This document shows, in pieces, positions 1 through 8,712 of a stretch of DNA of 64,000 nt (the stretch's first letter is position 1; the number at the start of each line of letters is the position of its first letter). The position numbers were made by a program, and so were the translations under genes. The DNA comes from Nocardioides baculatus (lineage in GTDB: Bacteria > Actinomycetota > Actinomycetes > Propionibacteriales > Nocardioidaceae). The notes beneath the pieces were generated by a model. That model saw nothing but the letters and a program-made list of their open reading frames with translations. It ran no database searches and was not told where the DNA came from. The DNA is taken from NCBI RefSeq assembly GCF_016735675.1, contig NZ_JAERSG010000001.1:868001-932000 (forward strand). The letters run 5' to 3'.

Positions 1-360
1 AGGAGCATCGTCGCTGCGCCGTCCTCGTTGCGGAAGCCGTGGATCCCACCCGCCGGGACGTGGGCGAAGTCGCCCGCGTGGCACTTCACCCAGTCGGTGC
101 CGTCGTAGATCGTGACGGTGCCCTCGAGGACGAAGAACGACTCGGTGATCGTCCGGTGGAAGTGGGCGCCCGGACCGCTCGGCGGTCCGGCGAACTCCCA
201 CCGGTAGAGCCCGAACGTGCCCTGCGTCTCGGCGCCCTGCGCGAGGTAGAACACCAAGTTGTCCGTTGGGGTAGACGACGGCCGGCTCGATCCCCGCCCG
301 CAACACGCGCGCGGAGACCTCGCCGGAGTCGCCTTCGTAGATCGGCGGCGGGTAGCTCAT
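1..360 (-). pseudogene. Cupin-domain protein, frameshifted, runs off window edge
   Basis: Reading from ATG 360 gives a typical cupin N-terminus (MSYPPPIYEGDSGEV). From about base 255 the cupin sequence continues only in another frame, with LAQGAETQGTFGLYRWEF, then a metal-binding GAHFHRT segment and SFFVLEGTV. One extra C in the CC at 254-255 explains the shift: removing it restores a smooth QLVFYLAQG junction. The 3' end lies outside the window. The gene follows the glyoxalase-like gene by 7 nt, so the two are probably co-transcribed. Cupins of this type are small beta-barrel, metal-binding proteins; the substrate cannot be told. A single-base indel may be a sequencing error rather than true decay. 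Confidence 0.65.
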
Positions 361-367
361 GGAGCGA

Positions 368-841
368 TCATGCCTCGGCGGCGGCTTCGTAGCCCGCCTT
401 GACCTCGTCGCCGGAGGCGTTGTTGAACTGGTTGATCCGGATCTGGTTGCCGAAGGGGTCGCGGATGCCGAAGTCGGTGCCGTAGGGCTGGGTGACCGGC
501 TCCTGGGTGATCTCGACGCCGGCGTCGCGCAGCGCCTCGTAGGTCGCGTGGACGTCGCTGCTCACGAGGAACAGGCCGCCGAGCGCCCCCTTGGTGACGA
601 GCTCGCGGACCTGGGCGGCGGTCGACTCGTCGTGCTGCGGACCGCCGACGAGCTCGAGCAGGATCGAGGTGTCCTGGCCGGGCACGCCGACGGTGAGCCA
701 GCGCATGAAGCCGAGGTCGATGTCGTCGCGCACCTCGAAGCCGAGGTGGGTCGTGTAGAAGTCGAGCGCCTCGTCCTGGTCGAGCACGGGCACGGAGCGG
801 ATGTGGAGGGAGGTGATGTGGTTGCCGTTGTCGGTGGTCAT
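368..841 (-). CDS. VOC (glyoxalase/bleomycin resistance) family protein
   Basis: This 157-residue protein has the repeated beta-alpha-beta-beta-beta layout of the vicinal oxygen chelate fold. SLHIRSVPVLDQDEALDFYTT opens the first module, and the end of the second module carries IRDPFGNQIRI, the usual GxDPxGN-like signature. The family includes glyoxalases, dioxygenases and metal-binding resistance proteins; nothing here fixes the substrate. It lies 10 nt after an AraC-type regulator gene and 7 nt before the cupin gene, a regulator/VOC arrangement common in actinobacteria. No Shine-Dalgarno is visible. A TAGCGT box (849-854) ends 7 nt before the ATG, so the gene may also be expressed leaderless from its own promoter overlapping the regulator stop codon. 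Confidence 0.85.
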   Translation of the reverse strand: MTTDNGNHITSLHIRSVPVLDQDEALDFYTTHLGFEVRDDIDLGFMRWLTVGVPGQDTSILLELVGGPQHDESTAAQVRELVTKGALGGLFLVSSDVHATYEALRDAGVEITQEPVTQPYGTDFGIRDPFGNQIRINQFNNASGDEVKAGYEAAAEA

Positions 842-851
842 GACGAGGACG

Positions 852-1310
852 CTAGTGAGGCTCGCCCTCGTCCCGCTTCTCCGAAACCGCTGTCGTGAGG
901 GGCGCTGTCCCTTCCCGGGGCCGGGTCCACGCCGCGATGAAGCACGACGGCACGGCGACGGGGGCGTGCTGGGCCCGGAACTCCGTGGGGGAGAGCCCGA
1001 CGATGTTGCTGAAGGTCCGGCTGAAGGTGCCCAGGCTGGCGAACCCGACGTCCCACGCCACGTCCGTGACGGGCCGGTCGGTCTGGCGCAGCAGCGTCAT
1101 CGCCCGCTCGACCCGGCGGCGCTGGAGGTAGCGGTGCGGCGTCTCGCCGTACACGTCCTTGAAGACCCGGCCGAACTGGGAGGGGGAGAGGTGCGCGATC
1201 GCCGCCAGCGTCGGTACGTCGAGGGGGTCGGCGTAGCGGCGGTCCATCTCGTCGCGGGCGCGGAGCATCCGCCGGTTGGTGTCCTCCCGGGCGGACAGCG
1301 GCGCGACCAT
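852..1310 (-). CDS. AraC-family transcriptional regulator (DNA-binding domain only)
   Basis: The 152-residue product consists mainly of the double helix-turn-helix of AraC proteins: first HTH at about residues 29-55 (VPTLAAIAHLSPSQFGRVFK) and second at about 81-113 (VTDVAWDVGFASLGTFSRTF, then GLSPTEFR). There is no N-terminal ligand-binding cupin, so it is a short stand-alone member. I chose ATG 1310 over an upstream start at 1376 for two reasons. A TAGGTT box (1318-1323) ends 7 nt before it, as in a leaderless mRNA, and the upstream stretch is occupied by a strong hairpin (1367-1403). It probably controls the VOC and cupin genes directly downstream. Confidence 0.85.
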   Translation of the reverse strand: MVAPLSAREDTNRRMLRARDEMDRRYADPLDVPTLAAIAHLSPSQFGRVFKDVYGETPHRYLQRRRVERAMTLLRQTDRPVTDVAWDVGFASLGTFSRTFSNIVGLSPTEFRAQHAPVAVPSCFIAAWTRPREGTAPLTTAVSEKRDEGEPH

Positions 1311-1317
1311 GCGCCCC

Positions 1318-1323
1318 AACCTA
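1318..1323 (-). promoter_or_regulatory. -10 box of probable leaderless AraC-regulator mRNA
   Basis: TAGGTT on the minus strand, 7 nt before ATG 1310; no ribosome-binding site lies between. Confidence 0.45.
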
Positions 1324-1366
1324 GACGCGAACCCAGGTGCGACCCAGACGCGAAGCACGACAAAGA

Positions 1367-1403
1367 GCAGCGGCACGGCCCCGGGGGGAAGCCGTGCCGC
1401 TGC
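1367..1403. terminator. Hairpin between anti-sigma-like and AraC genes
   Basis: Perfect 13-bp arms (GCAGCGGCACGGC at 1367-1379 and its complement at 1391-1403) with an 11-nt loop. It may terminate readthrough from the upstream minus-strand operon or insulate the AraC promoter. No T-run follows on either strand. Confidence 0.5.
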
Positions 1404-1540
1404 GGTGCGTTGAGGGCTAGGGCCCGTCGCCGTTGGATGCGGGGAGAATCTCCGTACTCGAAGCGGGGGTGATGAATACGGTGGCGTCGGGTGCAGGCCC
1501 GCGGAACGCGGCCGCTCCGGTCACTCTCGTGACCGGACAT

Positions 1541-2584
1541 TCAGGGTGTCCTGCCGCCTCCCTTGGTGGTGGACGAGTCGGTCGGGGAGGGCTGCTCGGT
1601 CGGCTTGCCGGGCGGCCTGCTCGGCTTTCCGGTCGGCTTGTCGGTCGGCTTGCCGGTCGCCGAGCTCGAGGTCGGCGTCGAGGTGGGCGTCGAGGTGGGC
1701 GTCGAGGTGGGCGTCGGCGTGGAACTGGGCTTGCCGGTGGGCTTGTCGGTCGGCTTCCCCGTGGGCTTGTCCGTGGGCTTGCCGGTGGGCTTGTCGGTCG
1801 GCTTGCCGGTGGGCTTGTCGGTCGGCTTCCCCGTGGGCTTGTCCGTGGGCTTGCCGGTGGGCTTGGGTTCGCCGATCAGGCCGACGCAGTAGGTCGCGAC
1901 CTGGTCCGCGCCACCCGCCTCGGCGGCGAGCGCGCGGAAGGCGGCGCTGTCGAGGGACGACCCGTTGGCGGAGTGGTCGGTGGCCTGGAACGCGCGGCAG
2001 AGGCCCTCGAAGTTCGGGGTCGGGCTCGACGAGGCGGAGGGCGTGGAGGTGCCGGAGGACCCGGTCGTGCCCGGGGACGTGGGCCTGCCCGACCCGGTCG
2101 TCCCCGTGGACGTGGGCCTGCCCGACCCGCTCGTCCCGGATCCACCGGTCCCGGACGCCTCGTCCCCCGGGGTCGCGGAGGTGCTCGACGCCTCCGACGG
2201 CTTCGGTTCCTTGGCGACGGACTCGGTGGCCCGGTCGGAGGCCTGGCCCGGAAGGCCGGGAATGTGGGGCAGGTCTGCTGACCCTGCGAGGGCGAAGCCG
2301 CCCGTCGCGAGGGCGACGACGGCGCCGGTCGCGACGACGGCGCGCACCGCCGCGCGGCCCTCGCGGCGCGGAGGGGGCACGATGAACGTGCCGCCACCCG
2401 GCGACGGGACCGTGGCGGTGCGCTGGAAGGTGGCAGCCGTGGCGTCCTCGCGGCCCAGCTCGCCCGGGAGCGCAGGACCGCCGGCGGCCTTCAGGACCGA
2501 TCCGAGCGCGCTGTCGTGCGCCGCGGGGTCGTCGAGCAGTCGCTCGGCCTCGCGGCGGGACAGGTGGCGGTGAGGGATGCGCAT
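1541..2584 (-). CDS. Membrane-anchored anti-sigma-like protein with KPT-repeat tail
   Basis: This 347-residue protein follows the ECF sigma gene by 34 nt. The start at 2584 has a clear AAGGGAGT ribosome site. Residues 1 to about 70 are cytoplasmic and contain a [10 protein letters not shown] ... [10 protein letters not shown] ... ATF stretch like the short sigma-binding segment of non-ZAS anti-sigma partners in actinobacteria. One membrane helix follows at about residues 83-105 ([20 protein letters not shown]). The remainder is extracytoplasmic: Ser/Thr/Pro-rich, a small Cys-containing segment ([13 protein letters not shown] ... VATYCVGL), then a long tail of repeated PTGKPTDK units. Position and topology suggest it holds the sigma factor at the membrane; no zinc-binding HxxxCxxC is present, so this is inference. 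Confidence 0.7.
   Translation of the reverse strand: MRIPHRHLSRREAERLLDDPAAHDSALGSVLKAAGGPALPGELGREDATAATFQRTATVPSPGGGTFIVPPPRREGRAAVRAVVATGAVVALATGGFALAGSADLPHIPGLPGQASDRATESVAKEPKPSEASSTSATPGDEASGTGGSGTSGSGRPTSTGTTGSGRPTSPGTTGSSGTSTPSASSSPTPNFEGLCRAFQATDHSANGSSLDSAAFRALAAEAGGADQVATYCVGLIGEPKPTGKPTDKPTGKPTDKPTGKPTDKPTGKPTDKPTGKPTDKPTGKPSSTPTPTSTPTSTPTSTPTSSSATGKPTDKPTGKPSRPPGKPTEQPSPTDSSTTKGGGRTP
1600..1866 (-). repeat. In-frame coding repeats (PTGKPTDK and TSTP units)
   Basis: A 24-bp unit encoding PTGKPTDK is repeated in tandem at about 1728-1866, followed by a 12-bp unit encoding TSTP at about 1672-1720 and more KPT units down to about 1600. It encodes the extended, basic and Pro-rich extracellular tail. 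Such tracts vary in copy number between strains and could cross the cell wall. Confidence 0.85.
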
Positions 2585-2618
2585 CTCACTCCCTTCAGCG
2601 TCGCAGGACGCGCAGGTG

Positions 2619-3170
2619 TTACGGGTGTCGGTCGATCTTCTTGGCGAGCTGTCGCAGGCCCCGGAACGACGCGGCGCGCACGGCACCGGGTGACTTGCCG
2701 AGGATCTGCCCCGCGGTCACCGCGTCGAAGCCCAGCACGGTGCGCAGCATGATCGCCTCGGCCTGGTCGCGCGGCAGCGACGAGACGAGCGCGAGCGCCG
2801 CCTCGGAGTGCACGCGGCCGAGCGAGTCCCCCTCGACGTCGGCGTCGTCGAGCAGGTCGACGTAGTCCTCCACGGAGCGCTCGTCGGTGGGCCGGCGCCG
2901 CGAGCTGCGGAGGTGGTCGAAGGCCCGGTTGCGGCCGATAGTGGTGACCCAGCCGCGGAACCCGTCGGCGTCGCCGCGGAACCGGTCGAGGTCGCGGAAC
3001 GCCTGCGCCCATGCCTCGCTGGCGACGTCCTCCGCGTCGCTGCTGCCGACCAGCACCGTCAGGTAGCGCAGCAGGGCCGGGTGGACCTCCCGGTAGACCG
3101 TGCGGAACGCGCCCTCGTCGCCGTCGCACATCCGCTCCACGGCGGCGTCGAGGGGGTCGGGACCGGGCAC
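2619..3170 (-). CDS. ECF-family RNA polymerase sigma factor
   Basis: At 183 residues it has the two-domain size of ECF sigma factors. Region 2 spans about residues 20-90 ([25 protein letters not shown], then [18 protein letters not shown]). Region 4 spans about 115-175 ([17 protein letters not shown] ... [17 protein letters not shown]). The GTG start at 3170 has no ribosome site, but TAGAAC (3177-3182) ends 6 nt upstream, consistent with a leaderless transcript. The downstream gene encodes its likely membrane anti-sigma partner. No target promoter could be recognised for this factor. Confidence 0.9.
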   Translation of the reverse strand: MPGPDPLDAAVERMCDGDEGAFRTVYREVHPALLRYLTVLVGSSDAEDVASEAWAQAFRDLDRFRGDADGFRGWVTTIGRNRAFDHLRSSRRRPTDERSVEDYVDLLDDADVEGDSLGRVHSEAALALVSSLPRDQAEAIMLRTVLGFDAVTAGQILGKSPGAVRAASFRGLRQLAKKIDRHP

Positions 3171-3176
3171 CTGCCG

Positions 3177-3182
3177 GTTCTA
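3177..3182 (-). promoter_or_regulatory. -10 box of probable leaderless ECF sigma mRNA
   Basis: TAGAAC on the minus strand, 6 nt before the GTG start. No convincing -35 was found. Confidence 0.35.
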
Positions 3183-3238
3183 CCCCACTCGCGGCGCGGA
3201 TCACAGGCCGTACGGGTGTGTCGTCGCTCCCGGAGCGA

Positions 3239-4015
3239 TCAGCCGCGCGGCGGACGGGGGAAGAACAGTGGCACCCGGGCGGCGTACTCGTCCCAGCCGG
3301 GTCGCTGCGACATGGTCTTCTCGAGGAGCTTGGCGCCGGTGACGTTGCGGATGAAGAAGGTCATCGCGACCGGCGCGAAGACGGTCAGGAGGCCGGGCAG
3401 CCAGCCCAGCGACAGCGCGCCGGCGATCCACAGGCCCCACCACACGCAGGCGTCGCCGAAGTAGTTCGGGTGGCGGGTCCAGGCCCAGAGGCCGGTGTCG
3501 AGGACCGGCGGACGCTGGTCACGGGGGCGTGAGCGGTACGCCGAGAGCTGGGCGTCGCCGACGACCTCGAAGAAGATGCCCACCGCCCAGACGGCGACCC
3601 CGATCCAGACGACGGCCCACCAGCGGACGTCGTAGGCCGCGGCGACGTGCAGGGGGAACGAGATCACCCAGGCGACGACGGCCTGGGTGAGGAAGACGCG
3701 GAGGAGCACCTTGGCCGCGCCGGCGTGCCAGCCCGGCCCGCCGAGCATCGCCTCGTAGCGGGGGTCCTCGCCGTGGCCCTTCGAGCGCCGGGCGATGTGC
3801 CAGGCGAGCCGTCCGCCCCAGAACGTCACCAGCGCCGCCAGCAGCCACGAGTGCGGGTCGGGCCAGATGACCGCGAGCACGATCGCGACCGCGACGAAGA
3901 CGGATCCCCATGCGACGTCGACGACCGCGACCCGGTCGACCCGGCGGCTGATCGCTGCCGTGACGCCCATGACGACGAGTGCCGTCAGGAGCGCGACGAG
4001 GCTCTGGGTCACCAC
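3239..4015 (-). CDS. DUF1295 membrane protein (steroid 5-alpha-reductase-like)
   Basis: A 258-residue multi-pass membrane protein. The C-terminal part has the family signature: GLWAWTRHPNYFGDACVWWG, then LLEKTMSQRPGWDEYAARVP, as in DUF1295 and isoprenylcysteine methyltransferase/5-alpha-reductase-like proteins that reduce or modify lipid double bonds. The start overlaps the end of the upstream methyltransferase (GTGGTGA; GTG 4015 or 4012). It is the last gene of the SigK operon. The same gene type (Rv0446c) sits beside ufaA1 and sigK in Mycobacterium tuberculosis, so a role in modifying a methylated or cyclopropanated membrane fatty acid is likely. The actual reaction is not proven by sequence. 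Confidence 0.85.
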   Translation of the reverse strand: MVTQSLVALLTALVVMGVTAAISRRVDRVAVVDVAWGSVFVAVAIVLAVIWPDPHSWLLAALVTFWGGRLAWHIARRSKGHGEDPRYEAMLGGPGWHAGAAKVLLRVFLTQAVVAWVISFPLHVAAAYDVRWWAVVWIGVAVWAVGIFFEVVGDAQLSAYRSRPRDQRPPVLDTGLWAWTRHPNYFGDACVWWGLWIAGALSLGWLPGLLTVFAPVAMTFFIRNVTGAKLLEKTMSQRPGWDEYAARVPLFFPRPPRG

Positions 4016-5337
4016 GTGCGTACGGCGTCCAGTGTGTGCGGTGCGCCCGGGCGCACCGACAGGATCTGGTCGACCCCCATCCGGCCGTCGCGGAAGGCGA
4101 GGGCGCCACCGACGAGGTAGAGCCGCCAGACGCGGACCACCTCCTCGCCGACCAGCTCACGCAGTCGGGGCAGGTTGGCCTCGAAGTTCTCGATCCAGCC
4201 CGCGACGGTCAGCACGTAGTGCTCGCGCATCGCGTGGACGTCGCGGACCTCCAGCCCACCGGCCTCGATGAGGCCGACGGTCTCGCCGACCGGCCGCATG
4301 GTCATGTCGGGAGCGATGAACGACTCGATGAAGGGACCGCCGCCGGGGTGCTTGCCGCCACCGGCGCCCTGTCGGGACATCTGCTGGACGAGCACCCGGC
4401 CGCCCGGTCGCACCGCGCGGCGCAGCACCTCGACGTAGGTCGCGTAGTTGGCGGCGCCGACGTGCTCGCCCATCTCGAGCGACCCGACGGCGTCGAAGTG
4501 GTCGCGCTCGGGGACCTCGCGGTAGTCCTGGAGCCGGATCTCCACCCGGTCCTGGAGGCCGCGCTCGGCGATGCGGGCGTCGATGAACTTCTTCTGCTCC
4601 GCAGCGATCGTCACGCCGGTGACCTGGGCACCGAAGTGCTCGGCGGCGTGCAGCGAGAGCGAGCCCCAGCCGCAGCCGACGTCGAGCATCCTCATTCCCT
4701 GACCCTGCCCGAGGCCGAGCTTGGTGCAGACCAGGTCGAGCTTGGCGCGCTGCGCCTCCTCGAGCGGGACGTCGGGGGTGGCGTGGTAGCCGCAGCTGTA
4801 GGCCATCTGGGGCTCGAGGATCAACGAGTAGAACTCGTTGGAGAGGTCGTAGTGGTGGCTGATCGACGAGCGGTCGCGGGCCAGGCTGTGCAGCCGCCCC
4901 TTGATCCTCGCCTGCGACGCCGGAGCCGCGGGCGGCCGGCCGAGCGCGCCGAGGCCGGCGGCGGTGCGGACCGCGTCGACCATCGCGCGCGGAGAGAGGC
5001 GTACGCCGGACAGGCCGCGCTCGGCGCCGACGGCGAAGGCGTGCGTCAGCGCGGACTCGAGCGTCCAGCCGTCCTGCTCGGGCACGTCGAGCTCGCCGGT
5101 GACGTAGGCCTGGGCCGCGCCGAGCTCACCCGGGTGCCACAGCAGCCGGCGCAGTGCGTCGGGGGAGCGGAGCACCACGAGGGGCGCGCCCTCGGGCCCG
5201 GCGACCGAGCCGTCCCACGCCTCGAGCCGGACCGGGAGGTCGCCGCCGATGAAGGGCCGGACCGCCTCGGCGAGGCGGTCCGCGACGCCGGCGCTCGTCG
5301 GGCGCGGTGCGGTCGGTCGGGGTGCCGTCTGGGTCAC
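4009..5337 (-). CDS. Cyclopropane-fatty-acyl-phospholipid synthase-like methyltransferase (UfaA1 type)
   Basis: A 442-residue class I SAM methyltransferase of the CFA synthase family. An N-terminal lipid-binding region is followed by the SAM-binding motif I MLDVGCGWGSLSLHAAEHFG, ISHHYDLSNEFYSLILEPQM before it (the family's membrane/lipid-site motif) and VGSLEMGEHVG, the bicarbonate-site-like region. These enzymes transfer a methyl carbon from S-adenosylmethionine to the double bond of an unsaturated fatty acid in membrane phospholipid. The GTG start (5337) overlaps the previous stop by 4 nt, so translation is coupled. It is the second of two adjacent paralogues and, by size and position beside DUF1295, the closer match to mycobacterial UfaA1. 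The product could be a cyclopropane or a methyl-branched chain. Confidence 0.88.
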   Translation of the reverse strand: MTQTAPRPTAPRPTSAGVADRLAEAVRPFIGGDLPVRLEAWDGSVAGPEGAPLVVLRSPDALRRLLWHPGELGAAQAYVTGELDVPEQDGWTLESALTHAFAVGAERGLSGVRLSPRAMVDAVRTAAGLGALGRPPAAPASQARIKGRLHSLARDRSSISHHYDLSNEFYSLILEPQMAYSCGYHATPDVPLEEAQRAKLDLVCTKLGLGQGQGMRMLDVGCGWGSLSLHAAEHFGAQVTGVTIAAEQKKFIDARIAERGLQDRVEIRLQDYREVPERDHFDAVGSLEMGEHVGAANYATYVEVLRRAVRPGGRVLVQQMSRQGAGGGKHPGGGPFIESFIAPDMTMRPVGETVGLIEAGGLEVRDVHAMREHYVLTVAGWIENFEANLPRLRELVGEEVVRVWRLYLVGGALAFRDGRMGVDQILSVRPGAPHTLDAVRTW

Positions 5338-6719
5338 GAGTTCTCCGTGGTGTCTGACCCGGTGCCGGGCCGGGTGAAGGTCAGCTGCGAGACGTTGATG
5401 TAGCCGCTCGCGAAACCAGCCTGGGAGTAGGCCAGGTAGAAGTGCCACACCCGCATGAAGAGGTCGTCGAAGCCGAGGGCGTGCACGGCGTCGCGCTGCG
5501 ACAGGAAGCGGCGGTCCCAGCGGCGCAGCGTCTCGGCGTAGTGGCTGCCCATCTCGAGCTGGCCGGTGAGGCGGAGCGTGGTCTCGTCGCGGGTGATCTG
5601 GTCGATCACCTCGACGCTCGGGAGGAACCCGCCGGGGAAGATGTACTTGTTGATCCACGTCTGGCCGTCGCGGGTGGCGAGCATCCGGTCGTGGGGCATG
5701 GTGATCGCCTGGATCGCGACCCGGCCGCCGGGCGCGAGGACCCGGTCGATCGTCTGGAAGTAGGTGCCCCAGAACTCGTGGCCGACGGCCTCGATCATCT
5801 CGACCGACAGCACGGCGTCGTAGGTCGATCCGTCGCCGCCGAGCGCGCGGTAGTCCATCAGCTCGACGCGTACCCGGTCGGCGAAGCCGGCCGCCGCGAT
5901 CCGCTCCTCGGCGAGCTCGAGCTGCTCGACGGACAGCGTGATCGAGTGCACGGTCGCTCCGCGGCGGGCCGCCCGGATCGCGAGCTCGCCCCAGCCGGTG
6001 CCGATCTCGAGGACGCGGGTGCCGTCGGTGACGCCGGCCTCGTCGAGGAGCCGCTCGATCTTGCGGCCCTGCGCCTCGGCGAAGTCGGGGCTGTGGACGA
6101 TCGGGTCCGCGCTGTCGGTCGGCTCTGGTGGAGTGGCGACCAGGTGGTCACCGACGGAGCCGGGCCCGGCTCCCGCAGGGGAGAAGGAGGTGTCGAAGAG
6201 GGCGGAGGAATAGCTGAGGGTGTCGTCGAGGAACAGCTCGAACATCTCGTTCGACAGGTCGTAGTGGTGCGAGATGTTCGCCCGGCTGTTGTCCTCGGTG
6301 CTGCGCTGGTGACCCGGCAGGCGCGGTGCGAGGAAGGCACGCATCCGCTGCAGCGGCTCGGGGATCAGGGTGGCGATCCGGGCGGCGGGCACGGTGAGGA
6401 AGCCGGCCAGGTCCTCGGCGTCCCAGGCGCCGGTCATGTAGGCCTCGCCGAACCCGATGAGGTGGTCGCGCCCGAGGCGCGCGTAGAACTCGTCGGGACG
6501 GTGGATGTGCATCGTCGGGCCGCCCTGGCCGAGGCGACGGCCCGAGCGACCCTCGACCACGGTGACGTCGAGGCGGTTGACGGCGGCGTGGAAGAGGCGC
6601 CTGGCGACGGCCGCGGAGATCGCGGTGCGGGGTCCGCCGCGCAGGGGCTCGAGGGCGGGCACGCCCTGGGTGGAGGCGACGGGTGCTCCCTGGTCGCGTC
6701 GGTTCTTCTCGAGGGTCAT
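5334..6719 (-). CDS. Cyclopropane-fatty-acyl-phospholipid synthase-like methyltransferase, paralogue
   Basis: A 461-residue CFA-synthase-family protein with ISHHYDLSNEMFELFLDDTLSYSS, SAM motif I VLEIGTGWGELAIRAARRG, SVEMIEAVGHE and the C-terminal WHFYLAYSQAGF found in bona fide family members. Relative to its neighbour it carries an extra segment of roughly 35 residues between the HHYDLSN region and motif I (around residues 175-210, Pro/Ser/Asp-rich). ATG 6719 has a strong AGGAGGG site and overlaps the preceding stop by 4 nt. Two consecutive methyltransferases suggest two positions or two substrates, or a two-step conversion together with the FAD oxidoreductase. Expression is expected to follow SigK. 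Confidence 0.88.
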   Translation of the reverse strand: MTLEKNRRDQGAPVASTQGVPALEPLRGGPRTAISAAVARRLFHAAVNRLDVTVVEGRSGRRLGQGGPTMHIHRPDEFYARLGRDHLIGFGEAYMTGAWDAEDLAGFLTVPAARIATLIPEPLQRMRAFLAPRLPGHQRSTEDNSRANISHHYDLSNEMFELFLDDTLSYSSALFDTSFSPAGAGPGSVGDHLVATPPEPTDSADPIVHSPDFAEAQGRKIERLLDEAGVTDGTRVLEIGTGWGELAIRAARRGATVHSITLSVEQLELAEERIAAAGFADRVRVELMDYRALGGDGSTYDAVLSVEMIEAVGHEFWGTYFQTIDRVLAPGGRVAIQAITMPHDRMLATRDGQTWINKYIFPGGFLPSVEVIDQITRDETTLRLTGQLEMGSHYAETLRRWDRRFLSQRDAVHALGFDDLFMRVWHFYLAYSQAGFASGYINVSQLTFTRPGTGSDTTENS

Positions 6720-8710
6720 CGGACGCCCTCCTGTCGGTGGTTGGGTCGAGGTCGGATCGGCAGCCGGCGCGCCCACAGCCAGATGCCGTGGGCCCGGATC
6801 AGCGCACTGCCGCGCAGCGCGGCGCCGAGGGTCTTGCGGACGGGGAGGTCGCTCCGGGTCCCGGTGAGGCTCGCGCTGAAGGGCGATGCGTCGCCACCGT
6901 CGTGGCCGCGCAGGGTCACCGCGACGTGCAGGCGGTCGGTCGGGATCGGCACCGCGACGTCGTACGCGCCGTCGACGCCGTGGAAGGGAGAGACGTACAT
7001 CGCCTTGTCGGTCGTCGCGCGGCCCTGCTCGTCGGGGTGGACGAGGTAGGCGTGGCGGTCGCCGTAGGTGTTGTGCACCTCGACGACCACGCCCGCCTGA
7101 CGGCCGGCGTCGTCGAAGCACCAGAAGACGCTGATCGGGTTGAAGGCGTGCCCGAGCGAGCGCGGGTTGGCCGCCATCAGGATCGTGCCGCCACCTTCCC
7201 TGCCGTCGGCACCGAGGCGCACGTCGTGACGGGCCAGGAACGACTCGACGTTGGCGCGCAGCGTGGCGTCCGGGTCGCCGAGGTGGTCGCGCGCCTCGAA
7301 GCGGGCGAGCACGCCGTGGTCGGGGAGGTCGTCGAGGTCGACGAGCCAGAAGGTCGAGGTGTGCTCGAAGGCCCGCTTGAAGGGCGTACGACGGGTGTGC
7401 CGGATCGTCGTCTCGAAGCGGCCGGGCGTCGGGAGCACGGGAGTGGTGCGGGTCCACGGGAGACCGAGCCGCGTCGCGGCGGCCAGGCCGGAGCGCGCAC
7501 CGTCCTCGTGGAAGCCCCAGCCGTGGTAGGCCCCGGCGAAGGCGATCCGGTCGGTGTCGATCTCGGGCAGCCGACGCGAGGCGGCCACCGACTCGGGGGT
7601 GTAGAGCGGGTGCTCGTACTCCATCCGGTCGATCACCGTGGCCGGGTCGACGAGGTCCTCGCCGCCGAGGGTCACGAGGTAGTGGGTGTCGGTCGGCAGC
7701 CGCTGGAGGCGGGTGAGGTCGTAGGTGACCGTGACCGCGCCGGTCTCGTCCGCGGGCCGGAAGAAGTTCCACGACGCGCGGGCACCCTCGGCTGCCGGGA
7801 GCAGCGAGGTGTCGGTGTGCAGGAGCGCCGGGTTGCTGCTGTAGGGCAGCGCGGAGAGCAGCTCGCGCTGGAGGTCGGTGGGCGCCTCGAGCATGCCGAG
7901 CGCCTGGGCCGGGTGCGTCGCGATGACGACACCGTCGAACCGCGTCGTGCTGCCGCTGCCGTCGGTGACCTCGACGCCGTCGGCGAGCTCGCGGACGGAG
8001 GTGACCTTGGTGTCGAGGCGTACGTCGTGGAGGCCCGCGGCGACCGCGGCGACGTAGGTGCCGGACCCGCCGGTCACGGTCCGCCACTCGGGCGAGCCGA
8101 AGACACCGAGCATGCCGTGGTGCTCGAGGAAGGTGAAGAGGTAGCGCGCGGGGTAGTCGAGCGAGGTGGCGGGGTCGCACGACCACACGGCCGCCACGAG
8201 CGGCTCCATGAAGTGGCGCACGAAGCCGGGGGTGAAGCGGCCCTCGGCGAGGAACTCGCGCAACGTCTGGTCGGAGCCGTCGTCGTCGGCCGCGAGCACG
8301 GCGCGTGCGCGTCGGTGGAAGCGCGGGATCTCCAGCAGCATCCGCCAGTGGGAGCGCGACGTCAGGGAGGACCGCTGGGCGAAGAGGCCGCGGGCACCGA
8401 GCGCGCCGGCGTACTCCACTCCCGTGCCGGCGTCGCTGACCGAGAGCGACATCTCGCTGGGCTGGGTCGCGATGCCGAGCTCGGCGAAGAGGCGCAGCAG
8501 CGTCGGGTAGGTCCGGCGGTTGTGCACGATGAAGCCGGTGTCGATCGCCAGCTCGCCGTCGTCCGTCGGGACGCGGTGCGTGTCGGCGTGCCCGCCGAGC
8601 CGCGCATCGGCCTCGTAGAGCGTGACGTGCGCCGTGCGTGAGGCGACGTGCGCAGCGGTCAGTCCGGCCACGCCGGAGCCGACGACGGCGATCCGTCGTG
8701 GGGCGGCCAT
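6716..8710 (-). CDS. FAD-dependent amine-oxidase-like oxidoreductase fused to DUF1365
   Basis: This 664-residue protein joins two domains that are usually separate genes. Residues 1 to about 420 form a flavin amine-oxidase/desaturase-like enzyme: the dinucleotide fold VVGSGVAGLTAAHV at about 8-21, LYEADARLGGHADT, and a terminal RIAFAGAYHGWGFHEDGARSG. Residues from about 430 to the end are DUF1365: FKRAFEHTSTFWLVDLDDL, ANPRSLGHAFNPISVFWCFD, VEVHNTYGDRHAYLV. In M. tuberculosis the same activities are Rv0449c and Rv0448c, next to ufaA1 and sigK. Operons of these genes with CFA synthases modify membrane fatty acids in bacteria. The gene begins 2 nt after the anti-sigma stop and overlaps the next gene by 4 nt. 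Confidence 0.9.
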   Translation of the reverse strand: MAAPRRIAVVGSGVAGLTAAHVASRTAHVTLYEADARLGGHADTHRVPTDDGELAIDTGFIVHNRRTYPTLLRLFAELGIATQPSEMSLSVSDAGTGVEYAGALGARGLFAQRSSLTSRSHWRMLLEIPRFHRRARAVLAADDDGSDQTLREFLAEGRFTPGFVRHFMEPLVAAVWSCDPATSLDYPARYLFTFLEHHGMLGVFGSPEWRTVTGGSGTYVAAVAAGLHDVRLDTKVTSVRELADGVEVTDGSGSTTRFDGVVIATHPAQALGMLEAPTDLQRELLSALPYSSNPALLHTDTSLLPAAEGARASWNFFRPADETGAVTVTYDLTRLQRLPTDTHYLVTLGGEDLVDPATVIDRMEYEHPLYTPESVAASRRLPEIDTDRIAFAGAYHGWGFHEDGARSGLAAATRLGLPWTRTTPVLPTPGRFETTIRHTRRTPFKRAFEHTSTFWLVDLDDLPDHGVLARFEARDHLGDPDATLRANVESFLARHDVRLGADGREGGGTILMAANPRSLGHAFNPISVFWCFDDAGRQAGVVVEVHNTYGDRHAYLVHPDEQGRATTDKAMYVSPFHGVDGAYDVAVPIPTDRLHVAVTLRGHDGGDASPFSASLTGTRSDLPVRKTLGAALRGSALIRAHGIWLWARRLPIRPRPNHRQEGVR

Positions 8711-8712
8711 GC

